64,000 nt of DNA. It comes from Gilliamella apicola (GTDB taxonomy: Bacteria; Pseudomonadota; Gammaproteobacteria; Enterobacterales; Orbaceae). The notes below the pieces were generated by a model. It was given only the letters and a program-made list of their open reading frames with translations, was not told the DNA's origin and did no database searches. The translations under genes and the position numbers were made by a program. This document shows, piece after piece, positions 16,980-26,778 of the stretch (within the stretch, counting starts at the first letter, position 1; each line of letters starts with the position of its first letter). Location of the stretch: contig NZ_CP007445.1 of the NCBI RefSeq assembly GCF_000599985.1, positions 1,426,001 to 1,490,000 on the forward strand. Reading direction: 5' to 3'.

Positions 16980-16998
16980 GATAATGATAATCAATATC
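16980..16998 (-). promoter_or_regulatory. Near-perfect Fur box upstream of the NikA-like operon
   Basis: GATAATGATAATCAATATC matches the 19-base Fur consensus at all but one position. It sits about 50 bases upstream of the binding-protein start, the expected place for Fur repression of the whole six-gene operon. Confidence 0.88.
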
Positions 16999-17197
16999 AT
17001 TTAAAACAAGGTGATTTAAAAACAAACAGAGTAGTAAATTTATCTTAAGTAAATAATAACACATTTTGTGTGGTTAATCTTACTAAAAATTAACATTTAT
17101 AAAAACTAGCGTTTAAAAAAATAATAAAACAATTATTATCAAATTACTTTATAATGCTTAGGATTATTCATTTTTCGTTTATTTTAGGAATCAATAC

Positions 17198-18502
17198 ATG
17201 TCATTTGACTCTCTTGGCTTAGATGCCGAGATTTTAAAAGCAATCCACGAACAAAACTACACCGAACCCACACCCATTCAACAACAAGCTATCCCAGTTA
17301 TTTTATCAGGTAAAGATCTAATGGCCAGTGCTCAAACAGGGACGGGCAAAACAGCTGGCTTTGGCTTACCAATTTTACAGAAGTTAGTTGAACAACAAGC
17401 AAAAGCAAATAATCATTCTCAACCTAAAAAAGGCAAACGTCCATTATATGCTTTGATCTTAGCTCCAACACGTGAATTAGCAGCTCAAATTGGAGAAAAT
17501 ATTCGTGACTACAGCCGATATTTACCGATTCGTTCTTTAATCGTGTTTGGTGGCGTAAGCATTAATCCTCAAATGATGAAACTACGCGGTGGCGTCGACA
17601 TTTTAATTGCAACTCCTGGTCGTTTACTCGATTTAGTGCATCAAAACGCAGTAGATTTGTCATCGGTTAAAGTGTTAGTATTGGATGAAGCCGATCGTAT
17701 GTTAGATATGGGTTTTATTCACGATATTCGGCGCGTGATTGCAAAATTACCTAAAAAACGTCAAAATTTAATGTTTTCGGCGACTTTTTCAGATGAGATA
17801 AAAGCTTTAGCGCAAACCATTTTAAAATCACCTGAATCTGTTGCTGTGGCAAAAACGAATAGTGCATCAGAACAAATTACCCAGTATGTGCATCGGGTAG
17901 ATAAGCGTCGTAAACGTGAATTGCTCTCTTATTTGATTGGTAAAAACCAATGGCAACAGGTATTAATTTTTACCAGAACCAAATATGGAGCTAACCATCT
18001 CGCTGAACAGCTAACCAAAGATGGTATTAAAGCTTCAGCGATTCATGGTAATAAAAGTCAAGGCGCTAGAACTAAAGCTTTGGCGGACTTTAAAAATGGT
18101 CAAATTAGGGCATTGGTGGCAACTGATATTGCTGCCAGAGGTTTAGATATTGAACTATTGCCTTACGTTGTCAATTATGAGCTACCACAGGTGGCAGAAG
18201 ATTATGTGCATCGTATTGGTAGAACAGGGCGAGCTCAAAATCAGGGGCAAGCGATATCATTAGTTTGTATTGATGAGCTTGCTCAATTAAAATCAATTGA
18301 AAAATTGATTAAAAAACCGATTCCAGAAATTTTTACTCAAGGATTTGAAGTCGATCCTCGAATTAAAGCGGAGCCGGTAAAAAAAGCGATAGCAAAGGGT
18401 GCTCCAGCAAAAAGAAGACGTGTTGATAAAACGCGGACTTCCAAAAATAATCAGAATAGTATGAAGCAATCTAGCCATCATACATATTCTAAAACTAACT
18501 AA
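17198..18502 (+). CDS. rhlE: DEAD-box ATP-dependent RNA helicase RhlE
   Basis: The 434-residue helicase shows the complete DEAD-box set in order: Q motif ([28 protein letters not shown]), Walker [30 protein letters not shown] ([13 protein letters not shown]), SATF, then domain-two motifs [15 protein letters not shown] and HRIGRTGRA. The C-terminal tail (about residues 375-434) is rich in Lys and Arg, as in RhlE, and would help RNA binding. RhlE acts in ribosome maturation and mRNA decay. TAGGA precedes the start codon. Confidence 0.93.
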   Translation: MSFDSLGLDAEILKAIHEQNYTEPTPIQQQAIPVILSGKDLMASAQTGTGKTAGFGLPILQKLVEQQAKANNHSQPKKGKRPLYALILAPTRELAAQIGENIRDYSRYLPIRSLIVFGGVSINPQMMKLRGGVDILIATPGRLLDLVHQNAVDLSSVKVLVLDEADRMLDMGFIHDIRRVIAKLPKKRQNLMFSATFSDEIKALAQTILKSPESVAVAKTNSASEQITQYVHRVDKRRKRELLSYLIGKNQWQQVLIFTRTKYGANHLAEQLTKDGIKASAIHGNKSQGARTKALADFKNGQIRALVATDIAARGLDIELLPYVVNYELPQVAEDYVHRIGRTGRAQNQGQAISLVCIDELAQLKSIEKLIKKPIPEIFTQGFEVDPRIKAEPVKKAIAKGAPAKRRRVDKTRTSKNNQNSMKQSSHHTYSKTN

Positions 18503-18528
18503 ATTATCTAAAGTAGAAGGATATTATT

Positions 18529-18870
18529 ATGGCTAAGGTAAATCGCAGTCGTCGTTTAAGAAAAAAATTACATATTGATGAGTTTAAAGAGTTAGGTTTC
18601 ACTGTGAGTTGGTCATTTGACGAGGGTACTAGTGAAGAAGTCATTGATAATGTTGTCGATCAATTTATTATTGAAGCGATACAAGCAAATGGCTTGGCTT
18701 ATGAAGGAAGTGGATATTTAAGCTGGAAAGGGATCGTCTGTACTCAAAAACTAGGTAATTGCACAGAAGAAAACCGTGACGTTGTCACTAAATGGCTTGA
18801 AAGCCACGGCTTAAAAAATGTCAAAACTAGCGAATTAATTGATATTTGGTGGGATGAATTAGATTTCTAA
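18529..18870 (+). CDS. yggL: YggL family 50S ribosome-binding protein
   Basis: The 113-residue protein belongs to the YggL (DUF469) family: MAKVNRSRRLRKKLHIDEFKELGF at the start, EGSGYLSWKGIVC in the middle, and a C-terminal LKNVKTSELIDIWW. E. coli YggL is a small protein associated with the 50S ribosomal subunit. It lies 26 bases after rhlE and probably shares its transcript, which would join two ribosome-related functions. A strong terminator follows. Confidence 0.9.
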   Translation: MAKVNRSRRLRKKLHIDEFKELGFTVSWSFDEGTSEEVIDNVVDQFIIEAIQANGLAYEGSGYLSWKGIVCTQKLGNCTEENRDVVTKWLESHGLKNVKTSELIDIWWDELDF

Positions 18871-18887
18871 TTTTTAAACGTTAAATT

Positions 18888-18916
18888 AAAAATAGCCACA
18901 AATGTGGCTATTTTTA
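18888..18916 (+). terminator. Rho-independent terminator after yggL
   Basis: The inverted repeat AAAAATAGCCACA / TGTGGCTATTTTT ends in a T run. Being nearly symmetrical, it can also serve the convergent ybiT gene. Confidence 0.85.
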
Positions 18917-18934
18917 TTGAAAGATACCTTTGCT

Positions 18935-20527
18935 TTACTCAATTCCTTGACTACGCAAGTAATCCTCATAATTACCCGTATAATCAATCACTTTTTCTGG
19001 CGTGATTTCGACAATTCTCGAAGCAAGCGAACTAACAAATTCACGGTCGTGTGATACAAAAAATAGTGTTCCTTGATAAAGCTCTAATGCCATATTTAAT
19101 GATTCAATTGACTCCATATCTAAATGGTTAGTTGGTTCATCCATCACAATAATATTTGGACGTTGCATCATTAATTTACCAAAGAGCATACGTCCTTTTT
19201 CACCACCAGATAGGACTTTAACTTGTTTTTTAATGTCATCTTGTGAAAATAATAAGCGACCTAAAATACTGCGTACAGCTTGCTCATCATCGGTTGGTTG
19301 TTTCCATTGACTCATCCAATCAAACACAGTTAGATCTTGTTCAAATTCATATTCGTGATCTTGGGCATAATAACCAATATTGGCATTTTCAGACCATTTA
19401 ATATCACCTTGTTCTGGCGTTAGTTCACCCATTAGTGTTTTTAGTAAAGTTGTTTTCCCAATACCATTCGTCCCTAAAATAGCCACTTTTTCACCGACTT
19501 CGACCATTAAATTTAGATTTTTAAATAGTGGTCCGTTATCAAAGCCTTTAGTTAAGTTTTCAACAACTAGAGCATTACGGAATAATTTTTTGTCCTGCTC
19601 AAAACGAATAAATGGATTTTGTCGGCTTGACGCTTTAACTTCTTCAAGTTTAATTTTTTCAATTTGTCTTGCCCGAGAAGTCGCTTGTTTAGATTTTGAT
19701 GCATTCGCACTAAAACGACTGACAAAAGATTGCAGTTCACTAATTTGAGCCTTTTTCTTGGCATTATCGGCTAATAAACGTTCTCTAGCTTGCGTGGATG
19801 CAGTCATATAGTCATCGTAGTTACCTGGATAGATTCGAAGCTCGCCATAATCCATATCCGCCATATGAGTACAGACCATATTTAAAAAGTGTCTGTCATG
19901 TGAAATGATGATCATTGTGCTTTCACGTTCATTTAAGGTATCTTCTAACCAACGAATGGTATCAATATCCAAGTTATTGGTTGGTTCATCTAATAATAAG
20001 ATATCCGGATTAGAAAACAGAGCTTGGGCTAAAAGTACTCGCAATTTCCAACCTGGCGCGATTTCGCTCATTAATCCATAATGTTGCTCAATTGAAATAC
20101 CGACTCCCAGCAGTAATTCACCCGCACGGGCTTCAGCACTGTAACCATCCATTTCGGCGTATTGAGTTTCTAAATCGGCGACTTTAAAACCATCCTCTTC
20201 GCTCATTTCTGGAAGTCCATAGATGCGATCACGTTCTTGTTTGATTTGCCATAATTCAGTATGCCCCATTATCACAGTATCAAGAACAGTATATTCCTCA
20301 AAAGCAAATTGGTCTTGGCGTAATTTACCTAATCTTTCATGTGGATCTAATGCAACATTTCCTGATGTTGGTACTAAATCACCACCAAGAATCTTCATAA
20401 AAGTCGATTTGCCACTTCCATTGGCGCCAATTAATCCATAACGATTACCATTGCCAAATTTAACAGATATGTTTTCAAATAAAGGTTTACTGCCAAATTG
20501 CATTGTGATGTTATTTGTACTTAACAC
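18935..20527 (-). CDS. ybiT: ABC-F family ATPase YbiT
   Basis: The 530-residue soluble ABC-F protein has two ATPase domains and no membrane segment. Domain one has GANGSGKST near residue 35 and [19 protein letters not shown]. The inter-domain linker contains [23 protein letters not shown]. Domain two has [24 protein letters not shown] and [15 protein letters not shown]. It is nearly collinear with E. coli YbiT. ABC-F proteins act on the ribosomal E site during translation. The start codon is GTG (20527), giving [12 protein letters not shown]. It converges on yggL. Confidence 0.93.
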   Translation of the reverse strand: MLSTNNITMQFGSKPLFENISVKFGNGNRYGLIGANGSGKSTFMKILGGDLVPTSGNVALDPHERLGKLRQDQFAFEEYTVLDTVIMGHTELWQIKQERDRIYGLPEMSEEDGFKVADLETQYAEMDGYSAEARAGELLLGVGISIEQHYGLMSEIAPGWKLRVLLAQALFSNPDILLLDEPTNNLDIDTIRWLEDTLNERESTMIIISHDRHFLNMVCTHMADMDYGELRIYPGNYDDYMTASTQARERLLADNAKKKAQISELQSFVSRFSANASKSKQATSRARQIEKIKLEEVKASSRQNPFIRFEQDKKLFRNALVVENLTKGFDNGPLFKNLNLMVEVGEKVAILGTNGIGKTTLLKTLMGELTPEQGDIKWSENANIGYYAQDHEYEFEQDLTVFDWMSQWKQPTDDEQAVRSILGRLLFSQDDIKKQVKVLSGGEKGRMLFGKLMMQRPNIIVMDEPTNHLDMESIESLNMALELYQGTLFFVSHDREFVSSLASRIVEITPEKVIDYTGNYEDYLRSQGIE

Positions 20528-20868
20528 TAAACTTTTCTCTCGCTTTAAATATATTTTGCTTTAAAGAAATTTATCTCTTTAAGCAAAATCGTTGAAATGT
20601 GATTTGGCGCACATTATGCCATAAAATAGCTTTTTTGAGGAACTTTGATTTTTTTAACTGCATAAGTTATCAGTTAGGCGATTATGTCTTAAGGTTTATT
20701 TATATTACAAATTATTAATATCTATATTTAAAAAATAATGAATCAATATATGGATAGAATGATTAATCCTTTTAGTCATTGTAATCAATTTATATTTCAA
20801 AAGGTTTACAACTGATAGATGAATTGTTACGATGCGTGCCTATTTATTACTATTTAACTCATTTTATT
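20528..20868. other. Intergenic region between ybiT and the EamA gene
   Basis: This is the divergent promoter region for ybiT and the EamA transporter. It is AT-rich; I recognise no specific operator. Confidence 0.4.
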
Positions 20869-21726
20869 ATGTTTTATCTTATCTTTGTGACTTTGGTTTG
20901 GTCATTCTCGTTTAGTTTTATAGCGGTTTATTTAAGTGGTCAAGTTGATACTTGGTTTGCGGTCGTAATGCGTGTTTTACTTGCGTTTATTACTTTTCTG
21001 CCTTTTTTACGCTTCAGAAACATTCAACTAAAAACGATGTTACTTTTAATGGGCGTTGGTGCTTGTCAATTAGGAATTATGTACTTTTTTTATTATAATT
21101 CCTTCCAATATATTTCTGTACCTGAAGTGTTACTGTTTACTATTTTCACACCGATTTATGTCACAGTTATCTATGATTTATTGCAACATCATCCGTTACG
21201 GTTGAGTTATCTTTTTACTGCCATTATAGCCGTAATCGGAGCGGCTATTATTCGTTATGACCATATTAGTACAAATTTTATCATTGGATTTTTATTAATT
21301 CAGGGAGCCAATATCGTTTTTGCTTTAGGGCAGGTTGGTTATAAAAGAATTATAGAAGTTTACCCATTACCACAACATCAAGCTTTTGCGTGGGTCTATT
21401 TAGGTGCGGTTATTGTTGCAACAATTGGCTGGCTATTATTTGGTGATGCATCTAAATTGCCAACTACTAATGTACAATGGGGCATTATTATTTGGCTTGG
21501 CGTAATTGCTTCGGGATTGTGTTATTTTTTATGGAATTATGGTGCGACTAAAGTCGATTCCGGAACATTAGCAATTATGAATAATGTTGTCATTCCAACT
21601 GGCATTTTAGTTAATGTAGTGATTTGGCATCAGTCACTTGATTGGGGGCGTTTTATATTAGGTAGTGTAGTTATTATTTTAGCATTAATCCTACACTACA
21701 AAATTAAAAATCGTTCTTCAAACTAA
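20869..21726 (+). CDS. EamA/DMT superfamily transporter
   Basis: The membrane protein has about ten helices and two EamA repeats: LIFVTLVWSFSFSFIAVYL at the start of repeat one, and the Ser/Gly-rich SGLCYFLWNYGATKVDSGTLAIMNNVVIPTGILVNVVIW in repeat two. I start at the ATG at 20869 (285 residues), directly before helix one. In-frame TTG 20824 and GTG 20836 would add up to 15 residues, and none of the three has a clear ribosome site. The substrate is unknown; relatives export amino acids or metabolites. Its stop overlaps the stop of the convergent AEC gene. Confidence 0.82.
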   Translation: MFYLIFVTLVWSFSFSFIAVYLSGQVDTWFAVVMRVLLAFITFLPFLRFRNIQLKTMLLLMGVGACQLGIMYFFYYNSFQYISVPEVLLFTIFTPIYVTVIYDLLQHHPLRLSYLFTAIIAVIGAAIIRYDHISTNFIIGFLLIQGANIVFALGQVGYKRIIEVYPLPQHQAFAWVYLGAVIVATIGWLLFGDASKLPTTNVQWGIIIWLGVIASGLCYFLWNYGATKVDSGTLAIMNNVVIPTGILVNVVIWHQSLDWGRFILGSVVIILALILHYKIKNRSSN

Positions 21727-22676
21727 GGTAAATGGGTCATAATGGATAATATCAACGGAGTTGTCACAGATGATAATGCCGTTGATATTAATAAACTTGA
21801 TGCAATAGGACCTTGCAATACCTCAAACTGCCTTGCCATCATATAACAATTAATGGCAATGGATACCGAACTTAATAATACGACAACTTGTAACTCTAAA
21901 GTCGGTAATCCTAAAAGTTTACCAACAATATAGGTTACAATTGGTAAAATCGCTAATTTTAAAATACAGATCGAACCAGTGATCAAAAACTGGTCACGTA
22001 TTTTATATTCCGCAAGTCCCATACCTAATACAATAAGTGATAAAGGTGCAGTCATATCACTAACCATTTTCGTTGATTGATTGATAAAATTAGGTATTGG
22101 TAAACCGATATAATTAACTACAATTCCTGTGAAAATACCAATAATAATCGGGTTTTTTGATACATTTTTTAGTGCCTTTATAAAACTGCGCCCAGAGAGT
22201 TTACCCATTTGTACAAACTCAATTGATACCGTCGCTAACGTCCATAATATTAATGCATTGAATATAACAATGATGGCGACAATGGGGATAGCTTGATCGC
22301 CGAGTAACATTTTTATAATTGGGATACCAACAAAGACAGTATTTGTGTATATGCCTCCCATTGCAAATAATGTGCTTTGAGAACCATTTAGTTTAAATAC
22401 TTTCGATGCAATTAAGCAACCAATAGCAAATACGATAAACGAACCACCAAAAAATACCAATAACAGTTTAATATCAATTTCTGACTGTTCAGAAAAGTGA
22501 CTCATTATCTGAAATAACATTATCGGAAATGCAATATAAAAGGTAAATTTAGTTAAACTGTCAGTTACCGTTTTTTGCCATCGGCCTAACTTTACAGCTA
22601 AAAATCCAAGCAATATTAAAATAAATAAGGGCAGAGTAGATAAAAACTGTGCCCATAATGTTATCAAAAAATTCAT
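21723..22676 (-). CDS. AEC-family (auxin efflux carrier-like) transporter
   Basis: The 317-residue protein has ten predicted helices in two halves. It starts FLSTLPLFILILLGFLAVKLGRWQKTVTDSLTKFTFYIAFPIMLF, the usual AEC opening, and contains the helix-break NTVFVGIPIIKMLLG and MTAPLSLIVLGMGLAEYKI. Bacterial AEC proteins carry organic acids such as malate or malonate. The substrate is unresolved here. The last bases are shared with the EamA gene on the opposite strand. Confidence 0.85.
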   Translation of the reverse strand: MNFLITLWAQFLSTLPLFILILLGFLAVKLGRWQKTVTDSLTKFTFYIAFPIMLFQIMSHFSEQSEIDIKLLLVFFGGSFIVFAIGCLIASKVFKLNGSQSTLFAMGGIYTNTVFVGIPIIKMLLGDQAIPIVAIIVIFNALILWTLATVSIEFVQMGKLSGRSFIKALKNVSKNPIIIGIFTGIVVNYIGLPIPNFINQSTKMVSDMTAPLSLIVLGMGLAEYKIRDQFLITGSICILKLAILPIVTYIVGKLLGLPTLELQVVVLLSSVSIAINCYMMARQFEVLQGPIASSLLISTALSSVTTPLILSIMTHLP

Positions 22677-22686
22677 AGAGATTATT

Positions 22687-23460
22687 TTATTGGTGATTAC
22701 GAATAAAGTACCAATCTAATTCAGTTGACCGTTTCGAGTCAAATTGATAACCAGAAAGATTAAAATCTTTAATATCATTACTCTTATCAATGCCATTTTT
22801 TATAATATAACGGCTCATAAGCCCACGTGCTTTTTTGGCGTAAAAGCTAATCACCTTATATTCGCCTTTGCTTTGATCTAAAAAAATGGGTTGAATAATT
22901 GTAGCTTTCAACTGTTTGGGTTTAATAACTTTAAAATATTCATTTGACGCTAAATTGATTAAGGTTGGATGAGTGGATTTGCTGAGTTCCTTATTAAGAT
23001 GATCGGTTAGATGATCGCCCCAAAATTGATAAAGGTTGCTGTTATTGCCATTTTTTAAACGTATGCCCATTTCTAAACGGTAAGGTTGTATTAGGTCAAG
23101 CGGTCTTAATACACCATAGAGTCCAGACAGTATTCGTAAATGTGATTGAGCAAATTGAAGATCATTATCATTAAAATCTTCTACATCAAGCCCTTCATAA
23201 ACATCTCCTTTAAAAGCTAATATCGCTTGCCTTGCATTATTTAAATTAAAATCAGAATGCCAATTTTGGAAACGTTCATGATTTATTTCAGCTAATTTAG
23301 GACTAATAGACATCAATTTCGCTAAATCATCAACTGTTAATTTTTTACAGTCAGTGATGAGTTTTTCTGAATACGAAATAAATTGTGGCAAAGTATGTTT
23401 TTGAGTTATTAATGGTCTTTGATAATCAAGCGTTTTAGAAGGAGAAATAATCGTTAGCAT
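22687..23460 (-). CDS. yaaA: Peroxide stress protein YaaA (DUF328)
   Basis: The 257-residue protein begins at MLTIISPSKTLDYQRP (ATG at 23460). The open frame extends about 100 codons further upstream, but that part has no homology and overlaps the divergent yccJ gene. Family motifs are clear: ISPKLAEINHERFQNW, AILAFKGDVYEGLDVEDF, RILSGLYGVLRPLDLIQPYRLEMG, INLASNEYFKVI and KRSTELDWYFIR. YaaA lowers free iron and DNA damage during peroxide stress in E. coli. It lies ten bases from the AEC gene, which follows it on the same strand. Confidence 0.93.
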   Translation of the reverse strand: MLTIISPSKTLDYQRPLITQKHTLPQFISYSEKLITDCKKLTVDDLAKLMSISPKLAEINHERFQNWHSDFNLNNARQAILAFKGDVYEGLDVEDFNDNDLQFAQSHLRILSGLYGVLRPLDLIQPYRLEMGIRLKNGNNSNLYQFWGDHLTDHLNKELSKSTHPTLINLASNEYFKVIKPKQLKATIIQPIFLDQSKGEYKVISFYAKKARGLMSRYIIKNGIDKSNDIKDFNLSGYQFDSKRSTELDWYFIRNHQ

Positions 23461-23533
23461 AAGCGATTGCCTATTGTAATTTGCATAGTTTGGGGTTATT
23501 TTACACCTAATCAACCAAAAGAGGAGTGATAAA

Positions 23534-23761
23534 ATGAATCCAACCAAAAAAGATATACATGATATTCGTTCTTGGGCTAGTGTTCGTGAAACTTCTATTG
23601 AGATTGCCGAAGCTATTTTTGAATTAGCTAATGATGATGAAAAACTAGCAGAACAGATTTGGGAAGAAGGTAGCGATGAAGTATTAAAACTCGCTTTTGC
23701 TAAAACCAAAGCAGATAAGCTCTTTTGGGGTGAGCAAACTATCGAACGTAAAAACGTTTGA
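23534..23761 (+). CDS. yccJ: YccJ family small protein
   Basis: The 75-residue acidic protein is close to E. coli Ycc[20 protein letters not shown], then [15 protein letters not shown], then the C-terminal [14 protein letters not shown] strong ribosome site (GAGGAG) precedes the ATG. No activity is established for YccJ. In E. coli the gene sits beside wrbA; here it is divergent from yaaA with 73 bases between them. Confidence 0.9.
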   Translation: MNPTKKDIHDIRSWASVRETSIEIAEAIFELANDDEKLAEQIWEEGSDEVLKLAFAKTKADKLFWGEQTIERKNV

Positions 23762-23784
23762 TTTATCACATAAATCACGAATTT

Positions 23785-24284
23785 AAATAAATTTTCTGTT
23801 ATCTATAGGATATTAAGGTTTTATGAAAATAATAAAATTAATGACTATATTTATTATTTCTATGCCGCTACTAGCTTTTGCTAATTCAAAATAAGCTGAT
23901 TTAAACCAATTTGAATTACACCTTTACTGTGGTAACAATACTCCTTTTAGAAAGCGAGCTGACTGAATGTTTAGAAGAGTTTTTTCATACTAGTCAAGCG
24001 AGTTTGATAAATCACAGCAGGAATTTTTTTTAATGCACTTTCAAATTGGGATGAAGACAAAGAGCACATCGTAATTGCTAAAAATAGACCCAAAAAATCT
24101 AATAAAGAATTTATTAAATATCGTGATTTACAGTGTGACTTTGCTTATTCGTCAGGTGGTGGAGCAATTGATAGTGCTTTATTTAAATATGTTTAAATTC
24201 TCTTGTCTGGCCGAACTAAATTTTCAACGAGTAAAACTACTTGATCTTTATTGTTCACAATTAAGCATTGTTATAAATGAATAA
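23785..24284 (+). pseudogene. Decayed tandem copy of the LprI-like gene
   Basis: This is a degraded duplicate of the gene at 24410. The leader (TTATCTATAGGAT, then TTAAGGTTTTATGAAAATAAT) and signal peptide are nearly identical in both. After MKIIKLMTIFIISMPLLAFANSK the frame meets a stop (about 23892), then several frameshifts. Recognisable pieces reappear downstream: KSNKEFIKYRDLQCDF, SGGGAIDSA and CLAELNFQRVKLLDLYCSQLSIVINE, ending at 24284. The spacing of the two leaders is about 588 bases, the size of the duplicated unit. Confidence 0.8.
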
Positions 24285-24409
24285 TTAAAGCTTATGTATT
24301 TTTATTCTCGCTATTTACTGAGACATGTAACGAAAGATTGATTTAGTTATAAAATTAATTTTTTAAGGATTAAATAAATTTTGTGTTATCTATAGGATGT
24401 TAAGGTTTT

Positions 24410-24859
24410 ATGAAAATAATGAAATTAATCACTTTATTTATTATTATTACACCATTATCTGTTTTTGCTAATTTGAAATATGCTAATTTAAATCAATCTG
24501 AATTACGTAGATACTGTGGTGAAAAAGTTTTTTCACAAGTAGATGTAGCTTATTGTTTAGAAAAGATTTTTTATATAAGTGAAGCTGAGTTAGATAAATC
24601 GCAATGGAAACTTTTTAATGAACTTTCTAAATGGGATGAAGGTCGAGATTACATTGTACGTGCTAAAAATAAACTTAAAAAGTCTCACAAAGAATTTATT
24701 AAATATCGTGATAGAGAGTGTGATTTTGCTCATTCGTTAGGGGGAGGAGCAATTGGTTTAAATAAAATCACGTATTCTTGCCTAACTGAACTAAATTTTC
24801 AACGAGCAAAACTACTTGATCTATATCGGTCTGAGTTAATCATTGTTATAACTGAATGA
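24410..24859 (+). CDS. LprI-like (DUF1311) secreted protein, probable lysozyme-inhibitor family
   Basis: The 149-residue protein has a signal peptide (IMKLITLFIIITPLSVFA, cleavage near residue 20). The mature part fits the DUF1311/LprI fold: AELDKSQWKLFNELSK, then KKSHKEFIKYRDRECDFAHSLGGGAIGLNKITYSCLTELNFQRAKLLDLY. The Cys pair bracketing the GGG loop is a family feature. LprI of Mycobacterium inhibits lysozyme, which would suit a host-associated bacterium, but many DUF1311 proteins have no known role. AAGG precedes the ATG. It is the intact member of a tandem pair. Confidence 0.78.
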   Translation: MKIMKLITLFIIITPLSVFANLKYANLNQSELRRYCGEKVFSQVDVAYCLEKIFYISEAELDKSQWKLFNELSKWDEGRDYIVRAKNKLKKSHKEFIKYRDRECDFAHSLGGGAIGLNKITYSCLTELNFQRAKLLDLYRSELIIVITE

Positions 24860-24920
24860 CCAAAAGTTATGTAGCTTATTCTCGCTATAGTGAAGCATGC
24901 AACAAAAGATTGAAATAATT

Positions 24921-25832
24921 ATGAAATTAACTTTTTTAGGAACAAGCGCAGGTAAACCAACAGATGAGCGTAATGTAAGTAGTATTATGCTTGATGTCAG
25001 ACAAGAAAGAGGGCGATTGTGGCTTTTTGATTGCGGTGAGGCGACTCAAATGCAAAAGGCAAACTTTAGTTTATCCAAATTAGAGATGATTTTTATAACA
25101 CATTTGCATGGCGATCATCTATTTGGTTTACCAGGTGTTTTAACTACACGTTCATTAATCCAAAATCAATCGGAACTAACTTTGGTTGGCCCTAAAGGCA
25201 TCAAACAATTTATTCAAACTGTGATTGATATTAGTTATTCTTGTCTAACTTATCCTTTAAATATCATTGAACTTGAGCAAGATGGTTTAGTATTTGAAGA
25301 TACTAAATTTCAAGTCGAAACTAAATTATTAGCGCATCGAGTACCATCTTTTGGTTATCGTGTTATTGAAAAGGATTTGCCACCTACCTTAAATATCAAA
25401 AAATTACACAAAGATAATATTAATACTGGTTCACATTATGCCTATTTAAAAGAAGGTAAAACAGTAACACTCGCCGATGGTCGTGTCATTGATGGTCGTA
25501 ATTATCTTGGTGATTTTAAACAAGGGAAAAAATTGGCTATTTTAGGCGATACAATACCTTGTGATGCTTCTATTGAACTAGCTAAAGAGGTTGATGTACT
25601 TGTGCATGAAGCAACACAAGAAGATGCATTAGAACAAAAAGCAATTGAACGCGGTCATTCTACCACCGTTCATGCGGCTATGATTGCTAAACAAGCCAAT
25701 GCTAAAAGATTGATTATGACGCATATAAGCCCTCGATATTCCCTCAATGACAATGCCAAATTAGTTAATGAAGCTAAGGGTATTTTTAGCCATACTGAAA
25801 TCGCGACTGATTTTGCCTCGTTCCAAGTATAG
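24921..25832 (+). CDS. rbn: Ribonuclease BN / RNase Z
   Basis: The 303-residue metallo-beta-lactamase-fold nuclease has its signature THLHGDHLFGLPG near residue 63. The fold opens with MKLTFLGTSAGKPTDERNVSS, so I start at 24921 rather than at the ATG at 24897. Further zinc ligands lie in LLAHRVPSFGYRV, ILGDT and VHEAT...ERGHSTTVHAA, and the end contains MTHISPRY. It matures tRNA 3' ends and also acts as an exonuclease. It reads in the same direction as the LprI-like gene, without a terminator between them. Confidence 0.93.
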   Translation: MKLTFLGTSAGKPTDERNVSSIMLDVRQERGRLWLFDCGEATQMQKANFSLSKLEMIFITHLHGDHLFGLPGVLTTRSLIQNQSELTLVGPKGIKQFIQTVIDISYSCLTYPLNIIELEQDGLVFEDTKFQVETKLLAHRVPSFGYRVIEKDLPPTLNIKKLHKDNINTGSHYAYLKEGKTVTLADGRVIDGRNYLGDFKQGKKLAILGDTIPCDASIELAKEVDVLVHEATQEDALEQKAIERGHSTTVHAAMIAKQANAKRLIMTHISPRYSLNDNAKLVNEAKGIFSHTEIATDFASFQV

Positions 25833-25920
25833 AAAAGTATGCCGACATTATCGGCTAGTTTGCTGGTGTTTCAATTAGTAATGAAATTTCGCAAGAAAAG
25901 GTAATTGAGCCTAAGAATTA

Positions 25921-25960
25921 TAGAAATTTGTAAAAATTATTCAGGAGTCTATACTGTTTA
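25921..25960 (-). repeat. Dispersed repeat, third (diverged) copy
   Basis: On the minus strand this reads ATAGACTCCTGAATAATTTTTACAAA, matching the core of the two copies that flank the type VI cassette (40460 and 50581) except one base. It lies between the rbn stop and the oxidoreductase gene, outside any gene. Confidence 0.65.
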
Positions 25961-26103
25961 ATTTTTTATTAAGAATAAAATCATTAAATACCAATTACAT
26001 TAGAAAAACTTAATAAATATGCAGTATATTTATTAAGTTTTTAGTCCACAGTCCACAGTAGATTTATTTAGTAATAAGCATGAATGAACTTTAATGACCT
26101 ATT

Positions 26104-26664
26104 TTAAATTAGCATTCCCAATTTTTTCATCCAATTCACATAATCATCTGCACTTTTATCTATATCTGTTTGTGTAATTTTATCTGGATAGTCTGGCTCA
26201 TTATTTGCACCATAAATTGCAAAAATGGGCTGATAATCAGCCTGAACGTAATTTATTGTTAATTCGAAAGGTTTTAGAATTTGCTCAAGGGTATATTTAT
26301 AATGTCCTGTTTGCGAATAGTCTGCTTTCTTTATACCTGCGGAAACAGCTAAACCTACCTTTTTACTTCTTAATTTATCACCTAAGGCACCAAATGCCCA
26401 TCCATAAGTGAAAACTTCATCCAACCATTGTTTTAATAATGGCGGACAATTAAACCAATATATCGGAAATTGAATTACCAAATTTTGATGATTTTCAATT
26501 AAGTTTTGTTCGAAACTAGGGTCTATTTTATAAGAAGGGTAATAAGAATATAGATCATGTATGGTTACTTGTTCGTGATACTGATTTAATCTTTTAACCC
26601 AGCATCGGTTAACACTTGAAGAGGCTAAATGTGGATGGGCAACAATCACTAAAGTGCGTTTCAT
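26104..26664 (-). CDS. NAD(P)H oxidoreductase, flavodoxin-fold (KefF/MdaB-like)
   Basis: The 186-residue protein has the two-nucleotide-quinone-oxidoreductase pattern: MKRTLVIVAHPHLASSSVNR (FMN phosphate loop), LVIQFPIYWFNCPPLLKQWLDEVFTYGWAFG (flavin ring site) and KVGLAVSAGIKKADYSQTGHY. Such enzymes reduce quinones or azo compounds by two electrons and protect against electrophiles. A divergently transcribed HxlR regulator starts 115 bases away, the arrangement seen for YodB and its target reductases, so quinone-responsive control is likely. Confidence 0.88.
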   Translation of the reverse strand: MKRTLVIVAHPHLASSSVNRCWVKRLNQYHEQVTIHDLYSYYPSYKIDPSFEQNLIENHQNLVIQFPIYWFNCPPLLKQWLDEVFTYGWAFGALGDKLRSKKVGLAVSAGIKKADYSQTGHYKYTLEQILKPFELTINYVQADYQPIFAIYGANNEPDYPDKITQTDIDKSADDYVNWMKKLGMLI

Positions 26665-26778
26665 TGTGAAATATTCCTTCTATATTATTATCAATAATTC
26701 AGTCATACTAATATTAATACGATTAATTTTGAAGTACGGTAATTACTGTTATGTACTATCTTTATGGAAAGTGTCAAC

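Noticed and set aside
22687..23778. Long reading of yaaA with about 100 extra N-terminal codons
   Set aside because: The added part overlaps yccJ on the other strand and lacks homology; the known YaaA start is at 23460.
26044..26058. Short tandem GTCCACA-type repeat after rbn
   Set aside because: Only two seven-base units, too short to separate from chance.
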